A stretch of DNA of 64,000 bases. Origin: Pseudomonadota bacterium. Lineage in GTDB: Bacteria; Pseudomonadota; Alphaproteobacteria; Micropepsales; Micropepsaceae. The stretch lies in assembly GCA_021851325.1 (NCBI GenBank), contig JAJZDZ010000001.1, positions 149,281-213,280 of the forward strand, read 5' to 3'. The notes under the pieces are model-generated. The model was not told where the DNA came from. It searched no databases and saw nothing but the letters and a program-made list of their open reading frames with translations. A program made the position numbers and the translations under genes. This document shows positions 9,328 through 18,946 of the stretch, piece after piece. Each line of letters begins with the position of its first letter. Position 1 is the stretch's first letter.

Positions 9328-9779
9328 TTGCGCCGCGCGCGAAAGAACTCCCTGAGCAACCCGCCCGCAATCTCGGCATGGGCCTGCATATGCTCTAGCT
9401 GCGGCCGATGATGGCAGGTTGTCTGCGTGAAGTACCTGGGGCCATTTAGTACAGCACCACCCTTCGGATCTTCGGCAGCAAAAACAAGACGTGCGATACG
9501 TGCCAGGCTGATCGCTCCCGCACACATGGCGCAGGGTTCAAGAGTAACATAAAGCGTGGTGCCCAGGAGCCGCTCATTACCCAGTTTCCTGGCCGCTGCA
9601 CGCAACGCCAGAACTTCGGCATGGGCGGTTGGATCCCGCAGCTGAAGAATGCCATTACCGGCCCGAGCTAGCAGGGCACCTCGGGCATCGGTCAATACCG
9701 CACCCACCGGTACTTCCCCCCGCCCTGCTGCCTGCCGGGCCTCCTCCAGGGCCACCATCATGGCCGCTTCGTCCGTCAT
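9324..9779 (-). CDS. tadA: tRNA-specific adenosine deaminase
   Basis: A 151-residue cytidine/deoxycytidylate deaminase-fold protein. The zinc site is HAE (His 53, catalytic Glu 55) plus PCAMC (Cys 83, Cys 86), as in TadA, which converts A34 to inosine in tRNA-Arg(ACG). The motif set TLEPCAMCAGAI and GGAVLNGPRYF fits TadA rather than guanine or cytosine deaminases. It is divergent from rluB across 59 bases, an arrangement common in alphaproteobacteria. The 3' end overlaps the metallo-beta-lactamase gene by four bases, tail to tail. Confidence 0.9.
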   Translation of the reverse strand: MTDEAAMMVALEEARQAAGRGEVPVGAVLTDARGALLARAGNGILQLRDPTAHAEVLALRAAARKLGNERLLGTTLYVTLEPCAMCAGAISLARIARLVFAAEDPKGGAVLNGPRYFTQTTCHHRPQLEHMQAHAEIAGGLLREFFRARRN

Positions 9780-9838
9780 AACCCTTGCCTGCCTTGCCTC
9801 AGAGCTTTACGCGATAATCCGTTCCGCCAACGCGAGCA

Positions 9839-10597
9839 ATGCATATGGACGATACCGACAACAAGGGCGAACGGATCGCCAAGGTCATGGCCAGGGCCGG
9901 CGTGTGCTCGCGCCGCGATGCGGAGAAGCTGATTGGGGAAGGTCGGGTGACGCTCAATGGTCAACCCGTCACCTCCCCTGCCACCAAGATTGCAGGCCCG
10001 GCACTGATCGCGGTCGATGGCAAACCGATTGCCGAACCTGAGCAGACCCGGCTGTGGCGCTATCACAAGCCTGCGGGACTTGTGACCACACACAGAGATC
10101 CCCAGGGCCGACCAACCGTGTTCCAGAATCTGCCTTCAGGTTTGCCACGCGTGCTGTCCGTTGGCCGCCTCGATGTGAATTCGGAAGGGCTCCTGCTCCT
10201 TACCAATGACGGCGAGATTGCGCGCCGCCTCGAACATCCGGCCGCCGGGCTCCAGCGCACCTATCGGGTCAGGCTGTTTGGCCGGATCGATCAGGCAGCG
10301 CTCGACCGGTTGGCAGAAGGCATCACCGTGGATGGCGTGCGTTACGGGCCGGTAGTCGCTGACCTGGAACGCAGCAAAGGGGCCTATTCCTGGGTCCAGG
10401 TCCGCCTGAAAGAAGGCAAGAACAGAGAGATCAAGCGGCTCATGGAGCATCTGGGGTGCAGGGTCGCACGCCTGATCCGTATCCAATATGGCCCCTTTCA
10501 CCTGGGCCAGCTCCCCGAAGGAGCCGTCGAAGAGATCCCGGCCAAACTCTGGCGTCAGCATCTGGGAATCGGCCGCAAACCACGGGCGCGATCATAG
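9839..10597 (+). CDS. rluB: rRNA pseudouridine synthase, RluB/RsuA family
   Basis: A 252-residue protein with an N-terminal S4 RNA-binding domain (RIAKVMARAGVCSRRDAEKL) and a RsuA/RluB catalytic domain. The catalytic Asp is residue 112 in GRLDVNSEGLLLLTNDG. It isomerises a uridine in rRNA; RluB modifies U2605 of 23S rRNA in E. coli. Two ATGs two codons apart (9839 and 9845) are possible and neither has a clear Shine-Dalgarno sequence. Length is close to the short alphaproteobacterial members. A perfect hairpin follows the stop. RluB versus RluE/RluF is a family-level call. Confidence 0.85.
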   Translation: MHMDDTDNKGERIAKVMARAGVCSRRDAEKLIGEGRVTLNGQPVTSPATKIAGPALIAVDGKPIAEPEQTRLWRYHKPAGLVTTHRDPQGRPTVFQNLPSGLPRVLSVGRLDVNSEGLLLLTNDGEIARRLEHPAAGLQRTYRVRLFGRIDQAALDRLAEGITVDGVRYGPVVADLERSKGAYSWVQVRLKEGKNREIKRLMEHLGCRVARLIRIQYGPFHLGQLPEGAVEEIPAKLWRQHLGIGRKPRARS

Positions 10598-10606
10598 GAA
10601 ACGAGA

Positions 10607-10632
10607 GCCCGGCGCGGCTGGCCGCGCCGGGC
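10607..10632. terminator. Strong GC hairpin between convergent genes
   Basis: A perfect 11-bp stem, GCCCGGCGCGG and CCGCGCCGGGC, with a CTGG loop, nine bases after the rluB stop and just after the end of the convergent secreted-protein gene. No T run follows on either side, so it is a terminator-like hairpin rather than a canonical one. Confidence 0.6.
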
Positions 10633-10639
10633 AGATATC

Positions 10640-11017
10640 TCAGTGCCGCTCGTCACGGTGCCAATGACGATCGCCATAGCCATGCCAGCCACCACCATAA
10701 CCGCGCCAGCCATTGTGGTCGTAGTAACCGCGCGGACCATTGACATAGATCTGGGCGCCGTAGCGCGCGGCCGGAACGTATGTCCGATAGGGGTAATAGC
10801 CGCCATAGGCTGCATAACCGTCAGCAGGATAGCTCGGCCCGGAGTTTGAGGTCGCCGCGATGACGGCAAGTGCTGCAATACCGAGACCTGCCGCAAGTGC
10901 AACGCCACTGCCTTCGTCCCTGTGCTCACGCCAGCCATAACCGCCATCACCATGGGCAAAAGCCACGGTTGGACCAAGAAGACTGAGAGCTAGCGCCGCA
11001 GCGAATAATCTTTTCAT
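10640..11017 (-). CDS. Small Gly/Tyr/His-rich secreted protein
   Basis: A 125-residue protein with a clear signal peptide (MKRLFAAALALSLLGPTVAFA), a short hydrophobic segment at about 40-57 (ALAAGLGIAALAVIAA), a Tyr/Gly/Pro-rich middle and a His/Arg/Asp-rich tail (WHGYGDRHWHRDERH). It is exported and may associate with the membrane or bind metal through the His-rich tail, but no function is known. The ATG is preceded by AAGGAAAGGCGAC. A second, longer protein of the same composition lies at 39459-39995. The two are similar in style rather than clearly alignable. Confidence 0.75.
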   Translation of the reverse strand: MKRLFAAALALSLLGPTVAFAHGDGGYGWREHRDEGSGVALAAGLGIAALAVIAATSNSGPSYPADGYAAYGGYYPYRTYVPAARYGAQIYVNGPRGYYDHNGWRGYGGGWHGYGDRHWHRDERH

Positions 11018-11276
11018 GGCATGTCGCCTTTCCTTGACTGGAAGCGAAGCGATTGCTCCGTTTCACCCTGTCAGGATGGCGTCCCGTCCGTGAACCCAAA
11101 CTGAACCGAATAGGGCATTATCGCGGCAGATCAGGCCGTATTTGTGCCATCATTGGCATCCGCCACTCCAGCACACACGGGGGGTACCGAGCGCCAACTC
11201 TGGCAACCCGCCCGCTCTCCCGTCCTCAGCAGGCAGATTCTACGCCGGGTGGCAACGGTCCGAAGGAGCGCCGGTC

Positions 11277-11858
11277 TCAGCCTTTGCAGCAGGCGACAAA
11301 GTCCTCAAGCCCAATGATCTCTGCCTGGCGTGGAAACACCTTTTCCAGCAGTAGGCGATGAACCTCGGGATCGGGATCCGCACAGCAATCGGACAGAACC
11401 AGAATGCGAAAGTCTTTATCCGCGCCATCCCTGAGCGTGGATAGCACCACTCCGGAGGTAGAAAGCCCTGCGAGCAGCAGGGTATCTATGCCTCTGGACT
11501 GCAGCCGGCTGCCAAGCGCCGTGGTTGAAAATGCTCCGACCCGGCGCTTGCGGAAGACCTCTTCGTCACCAAGTGGCGCCAGCGCTGGCACAATCTGCGT
11601 GCTCTTGTCGTCGGCATCCAGACGGCCGCTAGCCGCCGCCGCGGCGAAGATGCGGTTTTGCGGCGGTAGGGCCGCACTTTCCTCGGCCGTCAGCGCAACC
11701 CGGACATGCATCACCGCCATCTTGGCCCTGCGTGCCGCAAGGCGCGCCTTAACGGCCTGCTCGACCAGAGCCGCACCCTGGTCACCAAACATGGCCACGA
11801 TTCCGTTCTGGTAATCCATCAGCAGCAGAGCACTGCGGAGCGGATCAAGGGTCAGCAT
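11277..11858 (-). CDS. Isochorismatase-fold hydrolase lacking the catalytic cysteine
   Basis: About 193 residues of the isochorismatase/cysteine hydrolase fold. Asp 15 (LLLMDYQNG) and a Lys in VFRKRRVGAF (about 104) match two members of the usual Asp-Lys-Cys triad. The nucleophile motif GxxTxxCV reads GLSTSGVV here, so Val 137 stands where Cys is expected. Proteins with the GVATSGVV-type motif are known as a branch of this family, so the change may be lineage-wide; such proteins cannot use the standard thiol mechanism. The frame extends to 11921; the ATG at 11858 has AAAGG upstream, and another ATG lies at 11876. It follows thiC's stop on the same strand by about 70 bases. Confidence 0.75.
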   Translation of the reverse strand: MLTLDPLRSALLLMDYQNGIVAMFGDQGAALVEQAVKARLAARRAKMAVMHVRVALTAEESAALPPQNRIFAAAAASGRLDADDKSTQIVPALAPLGDEEVFRKRRVGAFSTTALGSRLQSRGIDTLLLAGLSTSGVVLSTLRDGADKDFRILVLSDCCADPDPEVHRLLLEKVFPRQAEIIGLEDFVACCKG

Positions 11859-11929
11859 CACAGTGCGCCTTTCCATGACAACAGAGGTTGAGCTATGCCG
11901 CAGGTGGCGCCGGCCGTTCACTGCAGCGT

Positions 11930-13886
<1,957 letters not shown>

Positions 13887-13947
13887 ATCGGGGCGAGTTT
13901 GGGCGCCCCATTCCACAAGTCAAGACCCACGTCTATAGTTGGCGGCG

Positions 13948-14439
13948 ATGGATGCGAAAATTTCAATTCGCCTGGCAAGGCCGCACGAAGTAGTCGCCGT
14001 GGCAGCCATTTTCAGTGCAGCGCGGGCGCAGCTAATGTTTTTGCCGCGACTGCACAGTCCAGACCAAGAACGTGACTTCATCGCTTCCTGTTTTCGAACC
14101 GAGCAGATCCTTGTCGCCACCAGGGACGAGACAGTATTCGGGTTTGCCGCCTACTGCGACGGCTGGCTCAACCATCTATATTTCCACCCGCAGATGCAGG
14201 GCCAGGGCGGTGGAGGTCTGTTATTGGCGCGCAGCAAGGCCGCCTCTGAAGGTGTTCTTCAGCTGTGGTGCTTTCTCCGCAATACGCGCGCCAGGCGGTT
14301 CTACGAAGATCGTGGCTTCACCGCGGCCGAATTCACCGATGGATCGCGTAACGAGGAAAGGCAGCCCGACATCCGCTATGTCTGGCGCGCAGCGCAAGGC
14401 GGCCCACTGACGTCGTCACTTGCACAACGTGCTCACTAA
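13948..14439 (+). CDS. GNAT family N-acetyltransferase
   Basis: A 163-residue acetyltransferase. The acetyl-CoA-binding motif A is degenerate but visible (LYFHPQMQGQGGGGLLLARSK, whose Q-G-x-G-G core is the pyrophosphate loop). It is followed by FLRNTRARRFYEDRGF, the typical GNAT motif B. The ATG at 13948 is preferred; a TTG three codons upstream is also in frame. It is divergent from thiC. The 3' end overlaps the convergent dehydrogenase by four bases. Substrate unknown. Confidence 0.83.
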   Translation: MDAKISIRLARPHEVVAVAAIFSAARAQLMFLPRLHSPDQERDFIASCFRTEQILVATRDETVFGFAAYCDGWLNHLYFHPQMQGQGGGGLLLARSKAASEGVLQLWCFLRNTRARRFYEDRGFTAAEFTDGSRNEERQPDIRYVWRAAQGGPLTSSLAQRAH

Positions 14440-15398
14440 GCGGCAAAGCCTGTGAGCACAATTTTCTGGCTGCTACCGTGCTCCAAAGCCCGATAGGCAG
14501 CCACGCCATCCTCCGCCGCCCACTCCACTGGCTGGCCGGGGAGGCTAAGGCCCCCGCTCGCAAAGCCTTGTGCCAGGCGCTCCAGAAGCTGCGCGCAAGT
14601 GCGGCTATCATATAACAGCGAGTTGATGCCGATCAGGCTGCCACCGCGTCGGTAGAGGCTCAAAGTTGGCAGTTCGACTTTCCCACGTGATGGAGCCGCA
14701 ATGATCACGAGGCGACCGAACGGTGCCAGCACCTCGATACCATTTGCGGTCCAGGCGCCGGTGGTATCAAAGACCACATCGACCGCCCCGCCAAGGGCCG
14801 CTGGTAAGGCCTCCCTCAATGCCCCGCCATCAAGCAGGATTACGTTGTGGCCGGCTGCCGCGAATTCCTCTGCCTGCGCCGCGCGACGCACCGCAACGGC
14901 GGTTTCAGCGCCCCGCCATTGGGCCAGGGCAAGCGCGGCGCGTCCGACGGCTCCCGCCCCGATGATGAGGACACGTGTTCCGGGAGTAGTATCTGCCCGC
15001 TCCAGGCCATCCCACGCTGTCACATAGGGCACGCCAAGACTGGCTGCCTGGAGAGCACTAAGCCCCTCTGGTATGGCCACAACACCATCTTCGGCGACCA
15101 CGACGAAGCCGGCATGGCTGCCATCTGCGGTGAATCCGAGTTCCTTGCCGCTGCCGAACACGTGCTGACCGAGCCGCGAAGGAGACCCTGCTACGATTTC
15201 GCCGGCAAAATCACGCCCGGGAACACGCGGCAGCGTCGTATAGGCAAATCGTCCCAAAACATTTTTGACATCCGACGGATTGATTCCGGCGGCGGTGACG
15301 CGAACCAGCACTTGACCGGGGCGCAAATCCGGAACCGGCAGCTCAACAAGTCTCAGGTTGTCGAGCGAACCGGTCCGGTCAAATTGCAGGGCTTTCAT
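14436..15398 (-). CDS. Zinc-less medium-chain dehydrogenase / quinone oxidoreductase family
   Basis: A 320-residue MDR-superfamily protein with an N-terminal GroES-like domain (PDLRPGQVLVRVTAAGINPSDVKN) and a Rossmann domain (VLIIGAGAVGRAALALAQW). The structural zinc cysteines of alcohol dehydrogenases are absent, and PGRDFAGEIV fits the NADPH:quinone reductase branch. It likely reduces a quinone or enone with NADPH. The ATG at 15398 opens the gene. It lies alone between the convergent GNAT gene and the upstream creatininase-family gene on the same strand. Confidence 0.83.
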   Translation of the reverse strand: MKALQFDRTGSLDNLRLVELPVPDLRPGQVLVRVTAAGINPSDVKNVLGRFAYTTLPRVPGRDFAGEIVAGSPSRLGQHVFGSGKELGFTADGSHAGFVVVAEDGVVAIPEGLSALQAASLGVPYVTAWDGLERADTTPGTRVLIIGAGAVGRAALALAQWRGAETAVAVRRAAQAEEFAAAGHNVILLDGGALREALPAALGGAVDVVFDTTGAWTANGIEVLAPFGRLVIIAAPSRGKVELPTLSLYRRGGSLIGINSLLYDSRTCAQLLERLAQGFASGGLSLPGQPVEWAAEDGVAAYRALEHGSSQKIVLTGFAA

Positions 15399-15434
15399 GG
15401 GCCAGGCTCTTTAACGGAAGGATAGGCCGCCCGC

Positions 15435-16181
15435 TCAGCTGTGCGCAAAGCGTTCAAACTCGGCAATCACCGCCCGCACCGCTGCCTGGACGATCTTTTC
15501 ACCAGCTTCGACCGAGGCCTGGCTCGGATCCGAGCCGATACGCCCGTCAGGAAAGCGACGGCGATAATCTTCAGCATCGAAGATCGGTCCCAGTGGTGCA
15601 ATCTTGGGCGTCATTTCTACATGTTTGATCGCTTCGGGATATCCAAAATAGGTCACCGACACCTCCGATGGAGTGGCGTGGCTGCCCTCTCCCACCGGAA
15701 ACAGCTGCCTGCAGAGATCCGATACCCCAGGCAATTCCCACCAGTTGCGCAGTTGGCAACGCAGCGGTGGCCGATTGGAGCCTGGCTCGGCAAAGGTTAT
15801 GCCGTGATAGATCTCACTGAATGCTGCATTGATCGTATTGATGTTCCCGCCATGTCCGTTAAGCCAGTAAAGACGGGTGAAGCCATGACGGGCAAGCGAG
15901 GTTGCCCAATCACACATCGCGGCAATCATGGTCGAGGGCCGCAGCGTAATCGTTCCGGAAAAGGCCATATGATGCTGTGCCTGCCCCACATTGAAGGTGG
16001 GCCCGACAAGGATCCCCGCTTCATCCCCCGCACGTCGGGCTATGATTTCCGGACAGAGGGCGTCTGTCCCCAAAAGTCCGTTGGGGCCATGCTGCTCGGT
16101 AGAGCCGATCGGGAGCAGAATAGCCTTGGATTTTTTGAGGTAGGCGTCGACTTCGGGCCAAGAAGACAAATGGAGCTGCAT
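15435..16181 (-). CDS. Creatininase family amidohydrolase
   Basis: About 248 residues with the metal-binding signature of the creatininase family: LPIGSTEQHG (Glu and His), GTDALCPE (Asp), and LYWLNGHGGNINTI (the Asn-Gly-His-Gly-Gly-Asn motif). Members hydrolyse cyclic amides such as creatinine or formamide intermediates in riboflavin/F420 and mycofactocin pathways; MftE is one example. No such pathway is nearby, so the substrate stays open. The ATG at 16181 has GGTGAG upstream; a GTG at 16226 is an alternative. It lies just upstream of the quinone oxidoreductase gene on the same strand. Confidence 0.83.
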   Translation of the reverse strand: MQLHLSSWPEVDAYLKKSKAILLPIGSTEQHGPNGLLGTDALCPEIIARRAGDEAGILVGPTFNVGQAQHHMAFSGTITLRPSTMIAAMCDWATSLARHGFTRLYWLNGHGGNINTINAAFSEIYHGITFAEPGSNRPPLRCQLRNWWELPGVSDLCRQLFPVGEGSHATPSEVSVTYFGYPEAIKHVEMTPKIAPLGPIFDAEDYRRRFPDGRIGSDPSQASVEAGEKIVQAAVRAVIAEFERFAHS

Positions 16182-16383
16182 CGCCGTCTCACCATCGCTG
16201 CTAACGTATCGCCGTAGTTCTTCCACGACCGGCTTCAGGCATCAACCGTCCCGCCCCCCCTTGCGCCGCACCCGCCTGCAGCCGCTGTCTACACCAGCAG
16301 GAAATCCACAGCCCCCCCTTTCCGGTACCACACCTTGCGCCTACTCTTTTGCCAAACACCATCAAGCAACTACGGAGGAACCC

Positions 16384-17520
16384 ATGACAACCAAGGCGAA
16401 CGGGCCGCTGGCAGGCGTACGGGTGCTGGATCTGACCGAATTCATCTTCGGTCCCTACGCCACCCAAACGCTCGCCGATCTTGGCGCCGAGGTCATCAAG
16501 ATCGAGAATCCGGGCGGCGACCGTCAGCGCCACAGTGGCAAGCACGCCGCCCATCCCGAAATGGGCTCGGTGTTCATGGCCCTCAACCGCAACAAGCAGA
16601 GCCTGGCCCTGGATCTGAAGCAGGAGAGCGATCGCGACCGGCTCCGCGAGCTGATTCCCACCGCCCAGGTTTTCATTCATAACGTTCGCGCCGATGCGAT
16701 CGAACGGCTCGGCTTCGAATATGAAGCCGTGCGCAAGCTCAATCCGGCGATTGTGTACGTCCATTGCGTCGGCTACGGCTCAAACGGGCCCTATGCCGGG
16801 CGCCAGGCCTTTGATGACCTGGTACAGGGTGCCAGTGGCGCTGCCGATTTGCTGCCGCGCGTCGATGGCAACCCACAGATGCGACTGATGCCAAGCTTTC
16901 TCGCCGACAAGGTGTCGAGCCTGCACGCCCTCTATGCCACGCTGGCAGCTTTGTTCCATCGCGAACGGAGCGGCGAAGGCCAGTTCGTAGAGGTACCGAT
17001 GTTTGAGAGCTTCACACACTTTCTCCTCATTGAGCACCTTTACGGCAAAACCTTCGAACCTCCACAGGGGCGCATCGGCCATACCCCAGCACTGGCGGCA
17101 GATCGCCGTCCGCTCCGTACCAAGGACGGGCATATCGTTATTCAGCCGGTTAGCCGCGAAGCCAGTGCCAAGTTCCTCGCTCTCGGTGGCATCGCCGACG
17201 CCTATGAATCAGAACGTTTCCTCAATGCCCCCAAGGGTAGCCGGGTTACCGTCTATTACGACATGCTCAAGGAAGCAGCGGCGACCCGGACCACTGACGA
17301 GTGGATGGCGCTGGGGCAGAAACACGGCATTCCAATCATGCGTGCCAATACACTTGACGAGGTACTCGAAGACCCACACCTGAAGGCTGTGGAGTTCTTT
17401 CAGCTGCGCAATCACCCCAGTGAAGGGCCCTACCGCGCCATGCGTCCGCCGGTGCGATTTGAAAAAACGCCGGCCACTATCCGCAATGACCCGCCCCTAA
17501 TCGGACAGGACGACGGATGA
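16384..17520 (+). CDS. CaiB/BaiF family (type III) CoA transferase
   Basis: A 378-residue class III CoA transferase: GVRVLDLTEFIFGPYATQTLADLGAEVIKIE at the N-terminus, then RNKQSLALDLK, and FDDLVQGASG with the conserved catalytic-region Asp. These enzymes move CoA between carboxylic acids through an aspartyl-CoA thioester. The ATG at 16384 is set by CGGAGGAA directly upstream; the open frame from 16261 is not coding. Family length is usually 380-420. Acyl substrate unknown. It fits the other CoA-ester genes of the window (acyl-CoA dehydrogenase, MaoC hydratase, thioesterase), though none is adjacent. Confidence 0.9.
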   Translation: MTTKANGPLAGVRVLDLTEFIFGPYATQTLADLGAEVIKIENPGGDRQRHSGKHAAHPEMGSVFMALNRNKQSLALDLKQESDRDRLRELIPTAQVFIHNVRADAIERLGFEYEAVRKLNPAIVYVHCVGYGSNGPYAGRQAFDDLVQGASGAADLLPRVDGNPQMRLMPSFLADKVSSLHALYATLAALFHRERSGEGQFVEVPMFESFTHFLLIEHLYGKTFEPPQGRIGHTPALAADRRPLRTKDGHIVIQPVSREASAKFLALGGIADAYESERFLNAPKGSRVTVYYDMLKEAAATRTTDEWMALGQKHGIPIMRANTLDEVLEDPHLKAVEFFQLRNHPSEGPYRAMRPPVRFEKTPATIRNDPPLIGQDDG

Positions 17521-17557
17521 TCCCTGCCAGTGGGCGCCGCAGCTCCCCGCCGGGGCA

Positions 17558-17860
17558 TCACCCGGTTTGGGTCTGCGGTGCATAGTTATTCATCGCCATG
17601 GCCATCGCAATGTCCTTGTCGGTCAAGCCTCCAGCATCATGGGTGGAAAGCGTAACCTCTACGCGATTGTATACATTGAACCATTCTGGATGATGATCGA
17701 GCTTTTCAGCCAGCAGAGCACTTTGTGTCATGAACCCGAAGGCGGCATTGAAATCCCTGAAGAGGAAGGTCTTCATTATCGCATCACGGTCTGGGGCAAG
17801 GGTCCAGCCCTGGAGTTTGGCCAGTGCCGCCTGCCGTGGCGCGCCCTCGAGTTTATGCAT
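17558..17860 (-). CDS. phhB: 4a-hydroxytetrahydrobiopterin dehydratase (PCD)
   Basis: A 100-residue protein of the pterin-4a-carbinolamine dehydratase family. The signature [20 protein letters not shown] carries the two adjacent His of the active site; AMAMNNYA ends the protein. It regenerates dihydropterin after aromatic amino acid hydroxylase turnover, and in bacteria without a hydroxylase it may recycle molybdopterin or act as a coactivator. No phenylalanine hydroxylase is in the window, so phhB is a family-level symbol. It overlaps no neighbour; the convergent CoA transferase ends 37 bases before it. Confidence 0.9.
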   Translation of the reverse strand: MHKLEGAPRQAALAKLQGWTLAPDRDAIMKTFLFRDFNAAFGFMTQSALLAEKLDHHPEWFNVYNRVEVTLSTHDAGGLTDKDIAMAMAMNNYAPQTQTG

Positions 17861-17898
17861 GTCTGTTCTCCCGTGGCAGATCGGCCCCAGGACATAGC

Positions 17899-18291
17899 AT
17901 GATCATGCGGGCCGACGAACCCTCACTAGATGACATGGAGTACATGGCGCGCGCGGAGTTTGCGGCGCTGCCTGAGGAATTCCGCACACTCACTGGTGAT
18001 ATCATGTTCGTGCTTGCCGAGGAGGCTGAGACCAAGACCCTGGAACAACTCGGCGCGGCGCAGGCCACTCAGCTCCTCGGCCTTTATCAAGGTGCGCCTC
18101 TGGCTGCGCGGCTGGCGAACATGGCAGGGCCAGAGCCGTCCATGATTTTCCTCTTTCGTCGTCCAATCCTTCACTATGCGCAGCAGCAACGGCTTGCCGT
18201 CACCGCGGTCCTGCGTCACGTTCTCATCCACGAAATTGGCCATCATTTCGGCCTGTCGGACGAAACCATGGCGCGGCTTGCCGGTAATTAG
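17899..18291 (+). CDS. Small zincin-like metallopeptidase family protein
   Basis: About 130 residues of the bacterial minimal zincin family (metallopeptidase family protein, DUF1025-like). The zinc motif [11 protein letters not shown] (HEXXHXXGXXD) is near the C-terminus and the hydrophobic core [10 protein letters not shown] precedes it. The open frame begins upstream at 17824; ATGs at 17899 and 17905 are the plausible starts and lie immediately beyond the divergent pterin dehydratase gene. Proteins of this family are single-domain and often listed as having no known substrate. It ends before the minus-strand thpR gene. Confidence 0.8.
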   Translation: MIMRADEPSLDDMEYMARAEFAALPEEFRTLTGDIMFVLAEEAETKTLEQLGAAQATQLLGLYQGAPLAARLANMAGPEPSMIFLFRRPILHYAQQQRLAVTAVLRHVLIHEIGHHFGLSDETMARLAGN

Positions 18292-18409
18292 TACCGGATG
18301 CGGCCCGAGTGGGACGACGGAAAAAGGCCCGCGCAAGCCATGATATCAACGCTTGCGTGGGTCAGAGGTTTGCCACCTTGAGGTTGTTCGCTCGGCGCAA
18401 GCCCTGGGC

Positions 18410-18946
18410 CTAAGCGTCCAGGGCATAGTCCTGTTCAACCGTATAAAGGCTGCCATTGGCCGTCAGCGTACTGCGAAACAGAGAAAAGCGATCTACTGCG
18501 AAGGGTTGAGCAGAAAGAAGCGCATGGTTTTGCAGGAACTGCACGAGCCTGTCGCGCGGTGGGGACTTGAGCCGGGCCACGGTGATGTGGGGGCTGAACT
18601 TGCGTCCGTCAGCCCGCAGACCAAGACGTGTCATGGCCGTATCGACTTTCCTGTGAAGATGCAGAAGCGCCGGATTACTGCGCATTCCAACCCACAGTTG
18701 ACGCGGCTCCTTCGGTGTAAAAACGCCAACGCCGAAGGGCTCAAGCTCAAATACCGGTTCCCGTACGGCGCGCAGCGCGTCGTCGATGTCTGCCACGGTG
18801 CGGCCGTCAACCTCGCCAATGAACCGCAGCGTCAGGTGCAACTGCTCGCGCGACTGCCAACGGGCCCCCGGAATTCCCCCTTCCAGCAGCAACAACGATT
18901 GGGCAAGCCTCTCCGGAATGGCAATGCCGACGAACAGGCGCATCAT
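18410..18946 (-). CDS. thpR: RNA 2',3'-cyclic phosphodiesterase (LigT/ThpR)
   Basis: A 178-residue 2H phosphoesterase. Both catalytic tetrapeptides are present, HLTL (His 37) and HITV (His 120), about 83 residues apart as expected. The enzyme opens 2',3'-cyclic phosphates in RNA. The ATG overlaps the murJ stop in the form ATGA, so it is translated from the murJ message. The open frame upstream, inside murJ, is not used. Confidence 0.9.
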   Translation of the reverse strand: MMRLFVGIAIPERLAQSLLLLEGGIPGARWQSREQLHLTLRFIGEVDGRTVADIDDALRAVREPVFELEPFGVGVFTPKEPRQLWVGMRSNPALLHLHRKVDTAMTRLGLRADGRKFSPHITVARLKSPPRDRLVQFLQNHALLSAQPFAVDRFSLFRSTLTANGSLYTVEQDYALDA

